64,000 bases of DNA from Chryseobacterium balustinum (GTDB lineage: Bacteria > Bacteroidota > Bacteroidia > Flavobacteriales > Weeksellaceae). The notes below the pieces were generated by a model, which saw nothing but the letters and a program-made list of their open reading frames with translations, did not search any database and was not told where the DNA came from. The translations under genes were made by a program, and so were the position numbers. Below, one piece after another: positions 33,805 to 43,018 of the stretch. Numbering within the stretch: position 1 is the stretch's first letter; each line of letters begins with the position of its first letter. The stretch spans positions 1 to 64,000 of the forward strand of contig NZ_FUZE01000007.1 in NCBI RefSeq assembly GCF_900168205.1, given 5' to 3'.

Positions 33805-35451
33805 ATGAAAAAGCTCAACTTTATACTACTTCTATTTACCGCAGGTTTTTATTATTCACAAACCATTTCGGGAACTGTAATTTCTAAAAATGAAAATCAA
33901 CCGGTTTCTTATGCCAAAATTGGTGTAGATAAAGAAAATATTGGCGTCATTACCGATGAAAACGGAAATTTTACAATCGATCTTTCTAAAGCAAATATTT
34001 CCAATAAGATTAAAGTTGAAGTTGCGGGATATGAACCATTTACTGAAACTGTTGCCAATTTTGTGAAGCAAGATCAACAGAAGATTTATCTGAAAGAAAA
34101 AGTAAAAAATATTCAGGAAGTTGTTTTAAAAACTAAAAAATTAGTCGATAAAAATTGGGGAGTAAATACGAAGACTAAAAGCGTGATGTATTCGGTAAAT
34201 CCCGCATTCAAAAAAGAAGATTTTTTAGGAGAAACAGCATTGGAATTTAAAGCAAGTAAAAAATCTAAAATTAAAAATATTCACCTAAATATTGCAAGTA
34301 TTACAGCAGATCGACCTGTAATTATGCGGTATACGATTTATAATGAAAAAAATGGTTTGCCGAACGAAAGTATTTTGGATGAAGAAATTACGGTTGAATT
34401 AACAAAAGATAAAATTGTTGACGGAACTTTTACTCTGGATGTCAATGACCAAAATATTTGGGTTCAGGGGAAATTTTTTGTAGGAATTCAGTTTTTGAGA
34501 GAGTTTGAAGGAAAGCTAAATATCAGTGCTGCGCTTTTCAGAACAGGATATATCAGAAAGTTTTATGATGAATGGAACAAAATGACCATTGCTGCTCCGG
34601 CCATAAATATTGATGTGAAAGTGGATAAAAATGCAAAAGATGAAAATAAATTTGAAGAAATGAATGACCAAAGTATTGCTTCTCTTTTTCCTGATGTAAG
34701 TAAATATATAGAGGAATCTGATAAAGAAATTTATGGTAAAAACCAAGAAATGGGTAAGCTTTTAATATTAAAAGATGCAAATCTTTATTATGAAGTTTAT
34801 GGTGAAGGGGAGCCACTTTTCTTACTTCATGGAAATTCTGGAAGCATCAAAGATTTTTATCAGCAGATTCCGGTGCTTTCAAAGCAATATAAAGTGATTG
34901 TGATGGATACAAGAGCGCAGGGGAAAAGCATCGATAAAACTAAAAATGATTTTAATTATAAAATTTTTGCAGATGATGTAAAATCTTTGGCTGATCATTT
35001 GGGATTGCAAAAAATCAATATTGCAGGATGGAGTGACGGCGGAAATACAGGGTTGGAATTTGCTTTAAAATATCCACAGAATTTAAATCGATTGATTACA
35101 ACTGGCGCAAATGCTTTTCCGGATGGTGTTGATAAGGAATTACTCAAAAATTTTAATATTAAATATAAAGTTTTACAGCTTCAAAATAGTCCTGAAAAAC
35201 TGAATGAAAGAAGACTGTTGAAACTGATGTTGAAAGAACCAAATATCAGTGAAAAACAACTCAATAAAATTCAGAATAAAGTATTAGTCATTGCCGGTGA
35301 AAAAGATGTCATTAAACAAAGCCACACCGAGTTTTTGGCGAAACAAATCCCCAACTCTGAACTGAAAATATACAAAGACGCCACTCACATGATCCCTTTT
35401 GAAAATGCAGATCAGCTTAATCAGGATATTTTAGAATTTTTGAAACAATAA
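33805..35451 (+). CDS. secreted fusion: carboxypeptidase-regulatory-like domain + alpha/beta hydrolase
   Basis: The 548-residue protein has a signal peptide (1-19) and a carboxypeptidase-regulatory-like beta sandwich (about 20-98) with the usual GTVISKNENQPVSYAKIGV and DENGNFTIDL. A beta-rich linker domain of unknown type follows (about 105-275), then an alpha/beta hydrolase (about 315-548). The triad is visible as Ser410 (GWSDGG), Asp501 (GEKDVI) and His528 (DATHMIPF), with HGNSG at 342-346. The N-terminal domain is normally found on TonB receptors, so the fusion is notable. It lies convergent with the subtilase gene across a palindrome that encodes its last residues. Confidence 0.82.
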   Translation: MKKLNFILLLFTAGFYYSQTISGTVISKNENQPVSYAKIGVDKENIGVITDENGNFTIDLSKANISNKIKVEVAGYEPFTETVANFVKQDQQKIYLKEKVKNIQEVVLKTKKLVDKNWGVNTKTKSVMYSVNPAFKKEDFLGETALEFKASKKSKIKNIHLNIASITADRPVIMRYTIYNEKNGLPNESILDEEITVELTKDKIVDGTFTLDVNDQNIWVQGKFFVGIQFLREFEGKLNISAALFRTGYIRKFYDEWNKMTIAAPAINIDVKVDKNAKDENKFEEMNDQSIASLFPDVSKYIEESDKEIYGKNQEMGKLLILKDANLYYEVYGEGEPLFLLHGNSGSIKDFYQQIPVLSKQYKVIVMDTRAQGKSIDKTKNDFNYKIFADDVKSLADHLGLQKINIAGWSDGGNTGLEFALKYPQNLNRLITTGANAFPDGVDKELLKNFNIKYKVLQLQNSPEKLNERRLLKLMLKEPNISEKQLNKIQNKVLVIAGEKDVIKQSHTEFLAKQIPNSELKIYKDATHMIPFENADQLNQDILEFLKQ

Positions 35452-35473
35452 TCAAATTATTGTTTCAAAAATT
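35435..35473. terminator. coding palindrome shared by two convergent genes
   Basis: AATTTTTGAAACAATAAT (35435-35452) and its exact reverse complement (35456-35473) flank a 3-nt loop. Each arm encodes the last four residues (FLKQ) and stop codon of one gene: the hydrolase on plus and the subtilase on minus. The hairpin may act as a bidirectional terminator, although its stem is A/T-rich. Confidence 0.6.
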
Positions 35474-37058
35474 TTTCATAATATATTTTATCCTTAGTCT
35501 GGATTTTTAAATAATAAGTTCCCTTTGCGAAATCTTCTACTTTGATAGATTTTTGAGCAGATTTTAAAATCATTCTTCCCAGATTATCGTAAACCTCTGT
35601 TGAAATAATTTGTGCTTCGGTCGCAATATTCAGAATGTTTTTTACGGGATTTGGGAAGATCGCTATCGTATTCTTTTTAACGAGCTCTGAAGTATTTAGT
35701 GTGGAATTATAAAAACTTCCAAAATTCAGAATTCCATAGCCTATTTGATCGTTGTGCGCAGGAAATAATGATGCAGTTTGTCTTAAATTTGTTCTCATCA
35801 GATCTCTGTTCATTCCCGGAAAAGCTTGAATTAAACAAGCAACTCCACCAGCGGCAATCGGAGTTGCAATGGATGTTCCTGAAACCGAAATAGTCGTATT
35901 ATTATCAACCGTAGTAGAAGAACTTCCTCTCGTACTCGCATCCGGTTTTATCATTCCTAAAGAGTTGGGGCCGTAAGATGAAAATGCAGAAGCGTTTCCT
36001 GCTGCATCTACCGAACCAATACTGAAAACTTTAACATTGTCTGCCGGAGTTGTGATATAATGCCAAGGAACTTCACCAGAATTTCCGGCTGCAATTAAAA
36101 CAAAAATCCCTTTGTTTACAGCAATTTCACTGGCTCTTCCGATAAAAGATTTTGTACCGTTCATATCATTGTAAGTGTAGCTGTATTTTGGGTCATCAAA
36201 ATTATTGTATCCTAAAGATGTTGTGATAATATCTACACCTTTTCTATCTGCTTCTTCTGCGGCTTCAATCCAGTATAATTCTTCTTCAGGAACTTCAACT
36301 GTCGAATTTTCGCTGCGATAAAGATAAAAATCAGCATCAGGTGCAGAACCTACAAATGTATTGGCAATATAACCGCCAATTGCTCCTAAAACTACCGTTC
36401 CGTGGTTGTTTAGCGAAGGATTATAGATGTCCGTACCTTTTGAAACAAAATCGTAACCGCCTTTTATTTTACTATTCGTCCATAATCTCGAAAAAGCAGA
36501 ACCTGTATTTACGGTTGGAAATCCGGTATCAATAACAGCGATTGTCACTCCTGTTCCGGTAAATCCAGCGAGATGGAGCGGTCTTAAATTGATTTGATCG
36601 ATTTGTTCAGACCCTGAACCATAATCGAATACAGTTTGGTTTTTCTGAGTTGATTCAAATTCTGACCATTTATTGGTGTTTTGAGTTTTTAAAACTAAAG
36701 AAGAATTTTTAGCAAAACTTTCTACAGATTGTACAAATGGTTGTGCTTTGATGATATTTGCTTGTGCCTGATTAACGTTTACGGCAACACCATTCAGCCA
36801 TTTTGAATAATCGGTGATGGTAAATCCTAAATTTTGTAAGTTTTGAATATAAGATTGCTCGATCGGAGCGTCTTGGTCATTTAATGCAATTCCTAATGCG
36901 GTACGTCTGTTAATCGACTTCTGACTAAGTTCAGAAAGAGGATTGGCGTAAAATGCAGCTTTGTTTGGTTTACCGGTAAAATAAACAAAAACAAGTTCAG
37001 TTTGAGCAAATGTTGTAGAATAACCCGCTAAAAAACAAAAGAGTAAAAGTTTTTTCAT
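35457..37058 (-). CDS. secreted S8 (subtilisin-family) serine protease with T9SS sorting domain
   Basis: The 533-residue protein has a signal peptide (1-19), a pro-region and a subtilase domain. Its triad is Asp177 (VIDTGFP), His219 (NNHGTVVLG) and Ser396 (SGTSIATP), with oxyanion Asn326 (AAGNSG). The C-terminal 75 residues begin IFPNPVKNILNI and end KIYYEKFLKQ, a type A sorting domain for export by the type IX secretion system, so the enzyme is expected at the surface or outside the cell. It converges with the hydrolase fusion gene, 5 nt apart. Confidence 0.94.
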   Translation of the reverse strand: MKKLLLFCFLAGYSTTFAQTELVFVYFTGKPNKAAFYANPLSELSQKSINRRTALGIALNDQDAPIEQSYIQNLQNLGFTITDYSKWLNGVAVNVNQAQANIIKAQPFVQSVESFAKNSSLVLKTQNTNKWSEFESTQKNQTVFDYGSGSEQIDQINLRPLHLAGFTGTGVTIAVIDTGFPTVNTGSAFSRLWTNSKIKGGYDFVSKGTDIYNPSLNNHGTVVLGAIGGYIANTFVGSAPDADFYLYRSENSTVEVPEEELYWIEAAEEADRKGVDIITTSLGYNNFDDPKYSYTYNDMNGTKSFIGRASEIAVNKGIFVLIAAGNSGEVPWHYITTPADNVKVFSIGSVDAAGNASAFSSYGPNSLGMIKPDASTRGSSSTTVDNNTTISVSGTSIATPIAAGGVACLIQAFPGMNRDLMRTNLRQTASLFPAHNDQIGYGILNFGSFYNSTLNTSELVKKNTIAIFPNPVKNILNIATEAQIISTEVYDNLGRMILKSAQKSIKVEDFAKGTYYLKIQTKDKIYYEKFLKQ

Positions 37059-37141
37059 CTAATAATTTTGTATAAAGATAAAACAAAATCAATAAAATTT
37101 TTGATAGCACTTTAAAATCCTTATTTTTACGAAAATATTCG

Positions 37142-37189
37142 TTTAAGAATCGCTTTATAAAAATGAATTCAAAGAGTGAAGCGATTTAA
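37142..37189 (+). promoter_or_regulatory. leader hairpin upstream of the DegT gene
   Basis: AATCGCTT (37148-37155) pairs with AAGCGATT (37179-37186), extended by an outer TTTAA/TTAAA pairing with one bulge. The right half overlaps an 8-codon ATG frame (MNSKSEAI) at 37163-37189, 22 nt before the gene start. It may be a leader structure; evidence is weak. Confidence 0.3.
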
Positions 37190-37211
37190 AACTTAAAAAT
37201 AAAATTTACAT

Positions 37212-38336
37212 ATGAAAAAGATACAGATGGTTGACTTGCAAAGTCAGTATTACAAAATTAAAAATGATGTAGACAATGCGGTTTTAAATGTAATGGATTC
37301 TGCTGCTTTTATTAACGGACCAGAAGTAAAATCTTTCCAAAATGAAATGGAAACTTACCTGGATGTAAAACACGTAATTCCTTGTGCTAACGGAACTGAT
37401 GCTTTGCAGATTGCTTTGATGGGTTTAGATTTACAGGAAGGAGACGAGGTAATCACCGCTGATTTTACTTTTGCAGCCACCGTTGAAGTTATTCATTTAT
37501 TAAAACTAAAATCTGTCTTGGTAGATGTAGATTACGATACTTTTACCATCTCTACAGAAGCTATAAAAAAAGCAATTACTCCTAAAACAAAGGCGATTAT
37601 TCCGGTTCATATTTTCGGACAATGTGCCAATATGGAAGAGATTTTAAAAATTGCTGAAGAACATAATTTATTTGTAATTGAAGACAATGCACAGGCAATC
37701 GGTGCTCAATATACTTTTTCAGACGGAAGCGTAAGACACGCAGGAACGATGTCTACGGTTGGAACTACTTCTTTTTTTCCATCTAAAAACTTAGGTTGTT
37801 ACGGTGATGGTGGAGCAATTTTCACCAATAATGATGAGCTTGCTCACCGTTTAAGAGGAATTGTAAACCATGGAATGTATGAAAGATATTACCATGACGA
37901 AGTAGGGGTGAACTCAAGATTAGACAGTATTCAGGCTGCGATCTTAAGAAAAAAACTTCCGAATCTTGATTCTTACAACGATGCAAGAAGAAAAGCTGCT
38001 GATTATTATGACGAAGCTTTTGCAGGAAATGAAAATATCCTGACTCCGAAAAGAGAAGAAAACTCAACTCACGTATTTCATCAATATACTTTAAGAATTT
38101 TAAACGGAAAACGTAACGAATTACAAAAATTCCTTACTGAAAAGGAAATTCCGGCGATGATTTATTATCCTGTTGCTTTAAGAAAACAAAAAGCTTATTA
38201 CCAAGAAAGTAATGACGCTGATTTTGTGAATACAGACAAGCTTTTGGATCAGGTAATTTCTCTTCCGATGCACACCGAATTAGATGAAGAACAGTTGAAG
38301 TATATTACGGATGCTGTTTTGGAGTTTATGGGATAA
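37212..38336 (+). CDS. DegT/DnrJ/EryC1/StrS family sugar aminotransferase
   Basis: This PLP enzyme transaminates keto-sugar nucleotides. The 374-residue protein has the substrate loop CANGTDALQIALMGL (about 58-72), the PLP Asp in VIEDNAQAIGA (about 155-165), and catalytic Lys192 in FFPSKNLGCYGDGG. It is followed by a membrane protein (3-nt gap), galE and a cytidylyltransferase-like gene in one run ending at a terminator, so a role in making an amino sugar for an envelope polysaccharide or lipopolysaccharide is likely. Substrate is inferred only in general terms. Confidence 0.9.
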   Translation: MKKIQMVDLQSQYYKIKNDVDNAVLNVMDSAAFINGPEVKSFQNEMETYLDVKHVIPCANGTDALQIALMGLDLQEGDEVITADFTFAATVEVIHLLKLKSVLVDVDYDTFTISTEAIKKAITPKTKAIIPVHIFGQCANMEEILKIAEEHNLFVIEDNAQAIGAQYTFSDGSVRHAGTMSTVGTTSFFPSKNLGCYGDGGAIFTNNDELAHRLRGIVNHGMYERYYHDEVGVNSRLDSIQAAILRKKLPNLDSYNDARRKAADYYDEAFAGNENILTPKREENSTHVFHQYTLRILNGKRNELQKFLTEKEIPAMIYYPVALRKQKAYYQESNDADFVNTDKLLDQVISLPMHTELDEEQLKYITDAVLEFMG

Positions 38337-38339
38337 ATT

Positions 38340-38789
38340 ATGCTTCACGACGAAAGAATATTAAAAAATAAGTTTGCATACTTTTTTTCAATCATATTTG
38401 TTCTTGGTTGGATAATTTTTTATGCCTACAATATTTTTAAAATTTTTTTAATGGATTATGGATTTAAAGAAGAATATAATATTATTAAAATTCCAATTTA
38501 TATATTATATTTTATAATATTTCCATTATTAATTTTTACATTTATAAGTATATTTAAGGAATCAAAAATGATGTTTAAGTATTTAAATACTTCTGTATTG
38601 TTGATGATTATTTTTCATCTCTTATTTTTTTATGTTAGATATCAAAAAATTAACGATTCTACATATTACATATATTCTTTCATAATTATGAATGTTTTAT
38701 TTATTTTAATACCTGTTGTATTTATAAATTATTCAAAACATTTACCTCCAAATAACGAAATAGAACAAATTGGGAAACTCCAAGATTAA
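38340..38789 (+). CDS. four-helix membrane protein, 149 aa
   Basis: I do not recognise the family. Four hydrophobic segments (about 12-32, 45-67, 78-98 and 108-130) are joined by short, Lys/Tyr-rich loops. It is very A/T- and Phe/Ile-rich compared with its neighbours. The 3-nt gap to the aminotransferase and the 15-nt gap to galE place it in the same operon. It might help export or modify the sugar product, but nothing in the sequence shows this. Its base composition hints at faster evolution or recent acquisition. Confidence 0.6.
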   Translation: MLHDERILKNKFAYFFSIIFVLGWIIFYAYNIFKIFLMDYGFKEEYNIIKIPIYILYFIIFPLLIFTFISIFKESKMMFKYLNTSVLLMIIFHLLFFYVRYQKINDSTYYIYSFIIMNVLFILIPVVFINYSKHLPPNNEIEQIGKLQD

Positions 38790-38804
38790 AAACATAAATA
38801 AAAA

Positions 38805-39827
38805 ATGGCAATACTAGTCACAGGCGGACTTGGATATATTGGTTCTCACACTGTTGTAGAACTCATTAATAATAACTTTGAAGTAATCATTGTTGATGAT
38901 TTATCCAATTCAGAAAAATTTATTTTACATAATATTGAAGAAATTACAGGGAAACGACCTATATTTTATCCTTTTGATTTAAAAAGAAAAGAGCTTCTTC
39001 ATCAGGTTTTTGAGGCACACGATATTGAAGGATGCATTAATTTTGCAGCTTTTAAAGCGGTTGGCGAAAGTCAGGAAAAACCAATTGACTATTATGAAAA
39101 TAATTTGTTTTCGTTAATTAATATTCTTCAGGAATTTAAAACCAGAAAAATATCAAATTTCATTTTCAGTTCATCTTGTACCGTTTACGGACAGGCTGAT
39201 AAAATGCCAATCGACGAAAATACTCCGCTAAAAATGCCGGAAAGTGTTTACGGAAAGACAAAGCAAATAGGTGAGGAGATTTTAAAAGATTTTGCTCAGT
39301 CTTACAAAAGTAAAATTTGTTTATTAAGATATTTTAATCCAATTGGAGCGCATCCTTCATCTTTGCTTGGGGAATTACCCATTGGTGTTCCCAATAATTT
39401 GGTGCCTTATGTGATGCAGACCGCTGCTGGAATTCGTGAGAAATTAAGCGTTTGGGGCAATGATTATCCTACAGAAGACGGAACAGCAATTCGTGACTAT
39501 ATTTATGTAGTAGATTTGGCGAAAGCTCATGTTGCTGCGTTGAAAAGTTTAATGAATAAAGAGACAGAAGAAACGGTCATTGATGTTTATAATCTGGGGA
39601 CAGGAAAAGGTTCATCGGTTTTGGAAGTAGTACAAGCTTTTGAATCTGCAAATGAAGTTGCCGTACCTTATCAAATTTGCAATAGGAGGGAAGGTGATAT
39701 CACTATTGCTTACGCCAATGCTGATAAAGCTGAAAGAGAACTCAACTGGAAATCTGCAACTTCATTGGAAGAATCTTTGAAAACGGTATGGGAATGGCAG
39801 AAGTATTTAGAATCAAGAAAAAATTAA
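38805..39827 (+). CDS. galE: UDP-glucose 4-epimerase
   Basis: GalE interconverts UDP-glucose and UDP-galactose. The 340-residue short-chain dehydrogenase has the NAD loop GGLGYIGSH (7-15), SSSCTVYG (122-129), and the catalytic Tyr149-x3-Lys153 (VYGKTK). The later segment YNLGTGKGSSVLEV and length match true GalE. It sits in the aminotransferase operon, consistent with sugar nucleotide supply for envelope glycans. Confidence 0.93.
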   Translation: MAILVTGGLGYIGSHTVVELINNNFEVIIVDDLSNSEKFILHNIEEITGKRPIFYPFDLKRKELLHQVFEAHDIEGCINFAAFKAVGESQEKPIDYYENNLFSLINILQEFKTRKISNFIFSSSCTVYGQADKMPIDENTPLKMPESVYGKTKQIGEEILKDFAQSYKSKICLLRYFNPIGAHPSSLLGELPIGVPNNLVPYVMQTAAGIREKLSVWGNDYPTEDGTAIRDYIYVVDLAKAHVAALKSLMNKETEETVIDVYNLGTGKGSSVLEVVQAFESANEVAVPYQICNRREGDITIAYANADKAERELNWKSATSLEESLKTVWEWQKYLESRKN

Positions 39828-39853
39828 ATTAGAAATAACACCTATAAATAGAT

Positions 39854-40288
39854 ATGAAAACGGAAAGAATAGGCATTACATTTTCGTCATTTGACCTTTT
39901 GCACGCAGGTCACATCAAAATGTTGGAAGAAGCTAAAACAGTTTGTGATTACCTGATTGTTGGTTTGCAAATTGATCCTTCACATGAACGTCCAACAAAG
40001 AATAAACCTACTCAAACAATTGTTGAGCGATATATTCAGCTGAAAGCCGTGAATGCGGTTGATGAGATTATTCCTTATTATACAGAAGAAGATTTAGAAG
40101 ATATTTTAAAATCTTTTGTAATTGATGTAAGGATTATTGGAGATGATTATTTGGATCGTGATTTCACCGGAAAACAATATTGTGAGGAAAAAGGCATTGA
40201 GATTTTTTATAATAAAAGAGATCACCGCTTTTCTTCAAGCGATTTAAGGAAAAGAATCTACGAAGCCGAAATGGCAAAATCTAAATAA
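39854..40288 (+). CDS. cytidylyltransferase-like (TagD/RfaE-C type) nucleotidyltransferase
   Basis: The 144-residue protein has the HxGH motif in FDLLHAGHIKML (about 13-24) and a C-terminal RFSSSDLRKRIY motif matching the second nucleotide-binding motif of the family. Members activate glycerol-3-phosphate, ribitol phosphate or other phospho-compounds with CTP. Annotation as glycerol-3-phosphate cytidylyltransferase is plausible but not certain. It is the last gene of the DegT-galE run, just before a terminator. Confidence 0.82.
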   Translation: MKTERIGITFSSFDLLHAGHIKMLEEAKTVCDYLIVGLQIDPSHERPTKNKPTQTIVERYIQLKAVNAVDEIIPYYTEEDLEDILKSFVIDVRIIGDDYLDRDFTGKQYCEEKGIEIFYNKRDHRFSSSDLRKRIYEAEMAKSK

Positions 40289-40293
40289 ATAAA

Positions 40294-40326
40294 AATCCCG
40301 AAAAAATTACTTTTCGGGATTTTTTT
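40294..40326 (+). terminator. intrinsic terminator of the DegT-galE unit
   Basis: AATCCCGAAAA pairs with TTTTCGGGATT around a 6-nt loop and continues into T. It lies between convergent genes. Confidence 0.85.
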
Positions 40327-40346
40327 ATGATTGATTGTGAATAATA

Positions 40347-42851
40347 TTACATTGGTCCGCCTTGTTGGTCGTCTCCTGTAGCATTAGAATTTACATCTTT
40401 CTTTCTTTTCGGCTGCTCAATCTTTTCACCTTGCTTAAATCTGTACGTTAAAGATACTGCAAACTGTCTTGGTTGCCATTGCATATAAGAATCTCTTACG
40501 AAATTATCGCCATATGCTGTTGATTCCATTGCTCTTGTATTGAAGATATCTTGAATATTAAAACTAAGTGTTCCATCACCATTCCAAATTGTTTTTGACG
40601 CACCAAAATTAAGAGCATACATACTTTTTCTTTCAATGCTCGAAGTTTTTTGACCACCTCTATAAAAACCTTGTAACTGGAAACTAAACGTCTTATCTAC
40701 TTTAAAAGTTGATGTTAAACGTGCCCTCGCTGAAAAACCACTACCATCAAAAGGTACAGGTTTAGAAACTACAGATAAATCATTGAATATTCCGGTATTT
40801 TTATATCCGAATAAATCAACATTTCCTAAGAATTTCAACCATTTTGTAGCATCCCAGTTAAAGTTTAAATCTAAACCATAGCTATCATTAGTTCCTAAGT
40901 TTATTGGTTTAGTTTTAAAAACTCCTCCATCAGAATATACCAACATTTTTACGTCATCTGTAGAATGTTTGTAATAAAGAGTAGGATTAATTGTAAATTT
41001 TCCTTTTGAAATACTATAACCCAATTCATAAGAATCTACATAAGAAGGATTTAAATCAATATTTCCTTCAAAGATATTCTGATTATCTGTATAGCTCGGA
41101 TTAGGAATCAAGAACCATGATCTCGGTCTGTCAATTCTTCTTGAGTAATTCACTAAAAACTGATTGTCTTTTGTGATTTCGTAGCTTAAGAAGATAGTAG
41201 GGAAAAGATTATTGTATCCCTTTTTATTATCAATGTTTTTCGTATCTGAATTTAAGTTTGAATACTGAATATCAACATTTGAATATTCGTTTCTTACACC
41301 AATCTGATAACCCAATTTCCCGATTTTACTTTTAAACTGTACATATCCTGCATTAAACATTTCTCTGTAGTTTGCATTGTATGTGAAGTTGTTTAAATAA
41401 TGAAAATCAGCAAAAGGAGAGTAACGCTCTAAAACATCATTGTCGTAATTGTTATTGTTGATATCTAATCTGTAACCAGCTTCAATTTTTGAGTTTTCTC
41501 CTATCGGAAGCTCATAATCAGCTTTACCTACCAAAGTCTTATTTCTTGTATTTTGGCTAATGCTGTTCTGAAGTTCAAAAATATTATTTGTAATTTGATT
41601 AACGTCGGTATCGTTATAAGATCTGTTGCTTTGTAAGCTTAATGATAATGAAATATTTTGTCCCTTATCATCAAATTTGTGATCTAAACCGAAATCTCCC
41701 TGAAAAGCCAAGTTGTTATTAGATCCTGTATTGATTCTTTCTGTAAACAAGCTTGGAGCATTCAAAAAACGATAATCATAAGTAATATTTCCCATGTTAT
41801 CACTTTCAAAAGTTCTTATCGTCCCGGATGCGTTAACTGATGTTTTATCTGAAAGATCGTAAACTAAACCTGAAGAAACATTATAATTGCTGTTTTTGTT
41901 TTTAGAAATAGATTCCTGATCAGTTTGAGTTCTTCCGCCATTAGCTGCGTTGAAGAAAGTCGCGTTGTTTCTATTCGTATTTTTAGATTCACGGTAACCA
42001 CCGCCACCATTCAAGAACCAGGTAAGATTACCTTTTCTCCAGCTTAAATTCGTATTCAAATTGGTTTGAGGTAGATATCCCAAAGTTCCGGTAACACTAC
42101 CGTTGAAACCTGTTTTTTTTGATTTCTTTAAAATAATATTTAAAATACCTGCAGTTCCGCTGGCTTCAAATTTTGAAGAAGGGTTGGTAATTACTTCAAT
42201 TCTTTCAATCTGATCGGCAGGAATACTTTGCAATGCATTGGCTCCGTCATCAATTCCAAGAAGGGCAGAAGGTTTTCCGTTAATTAAGAAACGAACGTTT
42301 GAGCTACCTCTCATCGAAACTGTACCGTCGGTATCCACAGAAACCGATGGAACGTTTGATAAAACATCCTGTAGGTTACCACCTTTACTTACAATATCCT
42401 GAGACGGGTCATAAGTTCTTTTATCCAGCTCAACTTTATATGGTTTTGCAGTTGCTGTAATCACAACTCCCTGAATATCCTGAGTTTTTAAGTTGGTACT
42501 TGTTGCTTCAGGTTCTATAGAAAGTGCACCAATACTTCCAGCGGTTGTAATTTGTTTATTAATAACGCTTTTCTTGTAATCGATTGCTTCTATTGTAATA
42601 TCATAGTTGCCCGGAGTAAGGTCTAGTTTATAGTTTCCTTTTTCATCTGTAAGTGTAGCATCACTCAACAGTTTACTTGCTTTATTGCTGAAAGTTACAG
42701 AAGCGTAAGCGACAGGCTGGTTGCTTTTATCAACCACAGTTCCTGAAACTCCCACTTTATCCTGAGCAAAAGCAAAAGCTGCTGCAGATAACACAAAAGT
42801 AAGTCCTAAGGTTTTCTTTGTGAAAATACTGATTATTTCCGTCTGATTCAT
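40347..42851 (-). CDS. TonB-dependent receptor-like outer-membrane protein (OMP_b-brl_3 type)
   Basis: The 834-residue protein has a signal peptide ending AFAFA, a carboxypeptidase-regulatory-like domain (about 30-120, GTVVDKSNQPVAYASVTF), and a plug domain (about 130-240) with DVLSNVPSVSVDTDGTVSMRG and NPSSKFEASGTAGILNIILKK. A long beta barrel follows, rich in Asn. This is the layout of the Bacteroidota outer-membrane beta-barrel family 3. There is no adjacent SusD partner, so it is not a classic SusCD pair. The cargo is unknown. The C-terminus has a Lys-rich, Asn-rich extension after the last strand. Confidence 0.88.
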   Translation of the reverse strand: MNQTEIISIFTKKTLGLTFVLSAAAFAFAQDKVGVSGTVVDKSNQPVAYASVTFSNKASKLLSDATLTDEKGNYKLDLTPGNYDITIEAIDYKKSVINKQITTAGSIGALSIEPEATSTNLKTQDIQGVVITATAKPYKVELDKRTYDPSQDIVSKGGNLQDVLSNVPSVSVDTDGTVSMRGSSNVRFLINGKPSALLGIDDGANALQSIPADQIERIEVITNPSSKFEASGTAGILNIILKKSKKTGFNGSVTGTLGYLPQTNLNTNLSWRKGNLTWFLNGGGGYRESKNTNRNNATFFNAANGGRTQTDQESISKNKNSNYNVSSGLVYDLSDKTSVNASGTIRTFESDNMGNITYDYRFLNAPSLFTERINTGSNNNLAFQGDFGLDHKFDDKGQNISLSLSLQSNRSYNDTDVNQITNNIFELQNSISQNTRNKTLVGKADYELPIGENSKIEAGYRLDINNNNYDNDVLERYSPFADFHYLNNFTYNANYREMFNAGYVQFKSKIGKLGYQIGVRNEYSNVDIQYSNLNSDTKNIDNKKGYNNLFPTIFLSYEITKDNQFLVNYSRRIDRPRSWFLIPNPSYTDNQNIFEGNIDLNPSYVDSYELGYSISKGKFTINPTLYYKHSTDDVKMLVYSDGGVFKTKPINLGTNDSYGLDLNFNWDATKWLKFLGNVDLFGYKNTGIFNDLSVVSKPVPFDGSGFSARARLTSTFKVDKTFSFQLQGFYRGGQKTSSIERKSMYALNFGASKTIWNGDGTLSFNIQDIFNTRAMESTAYGDNFVRDSYMQWQPRQFAVSLTYRFKQGEKIEQPKRKKDVNSNATGDDQQGGPM

Positions 42852-43018
42852 AAGGTATTCTTTAGATAAAACTGTAATGAAAAGGTTTTAATTTTATTAA
42901 TTTATTAACCCTTTTAAAATCACAATTTCACGATTCGTTTATTATTTTTAATAGATATGTCGCTTTTATACGACAAATGTTAATTATTAATTTGTTAAAA
43001 TAAAGTTAAATATGTTTA

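Noticed and set aside
40347-42851. SusCD-type polysaccharide utilisation locus
   Set aside because: No SusD gene, glycoside hydrolase or sensor is adjacent to this TonB-type protein.
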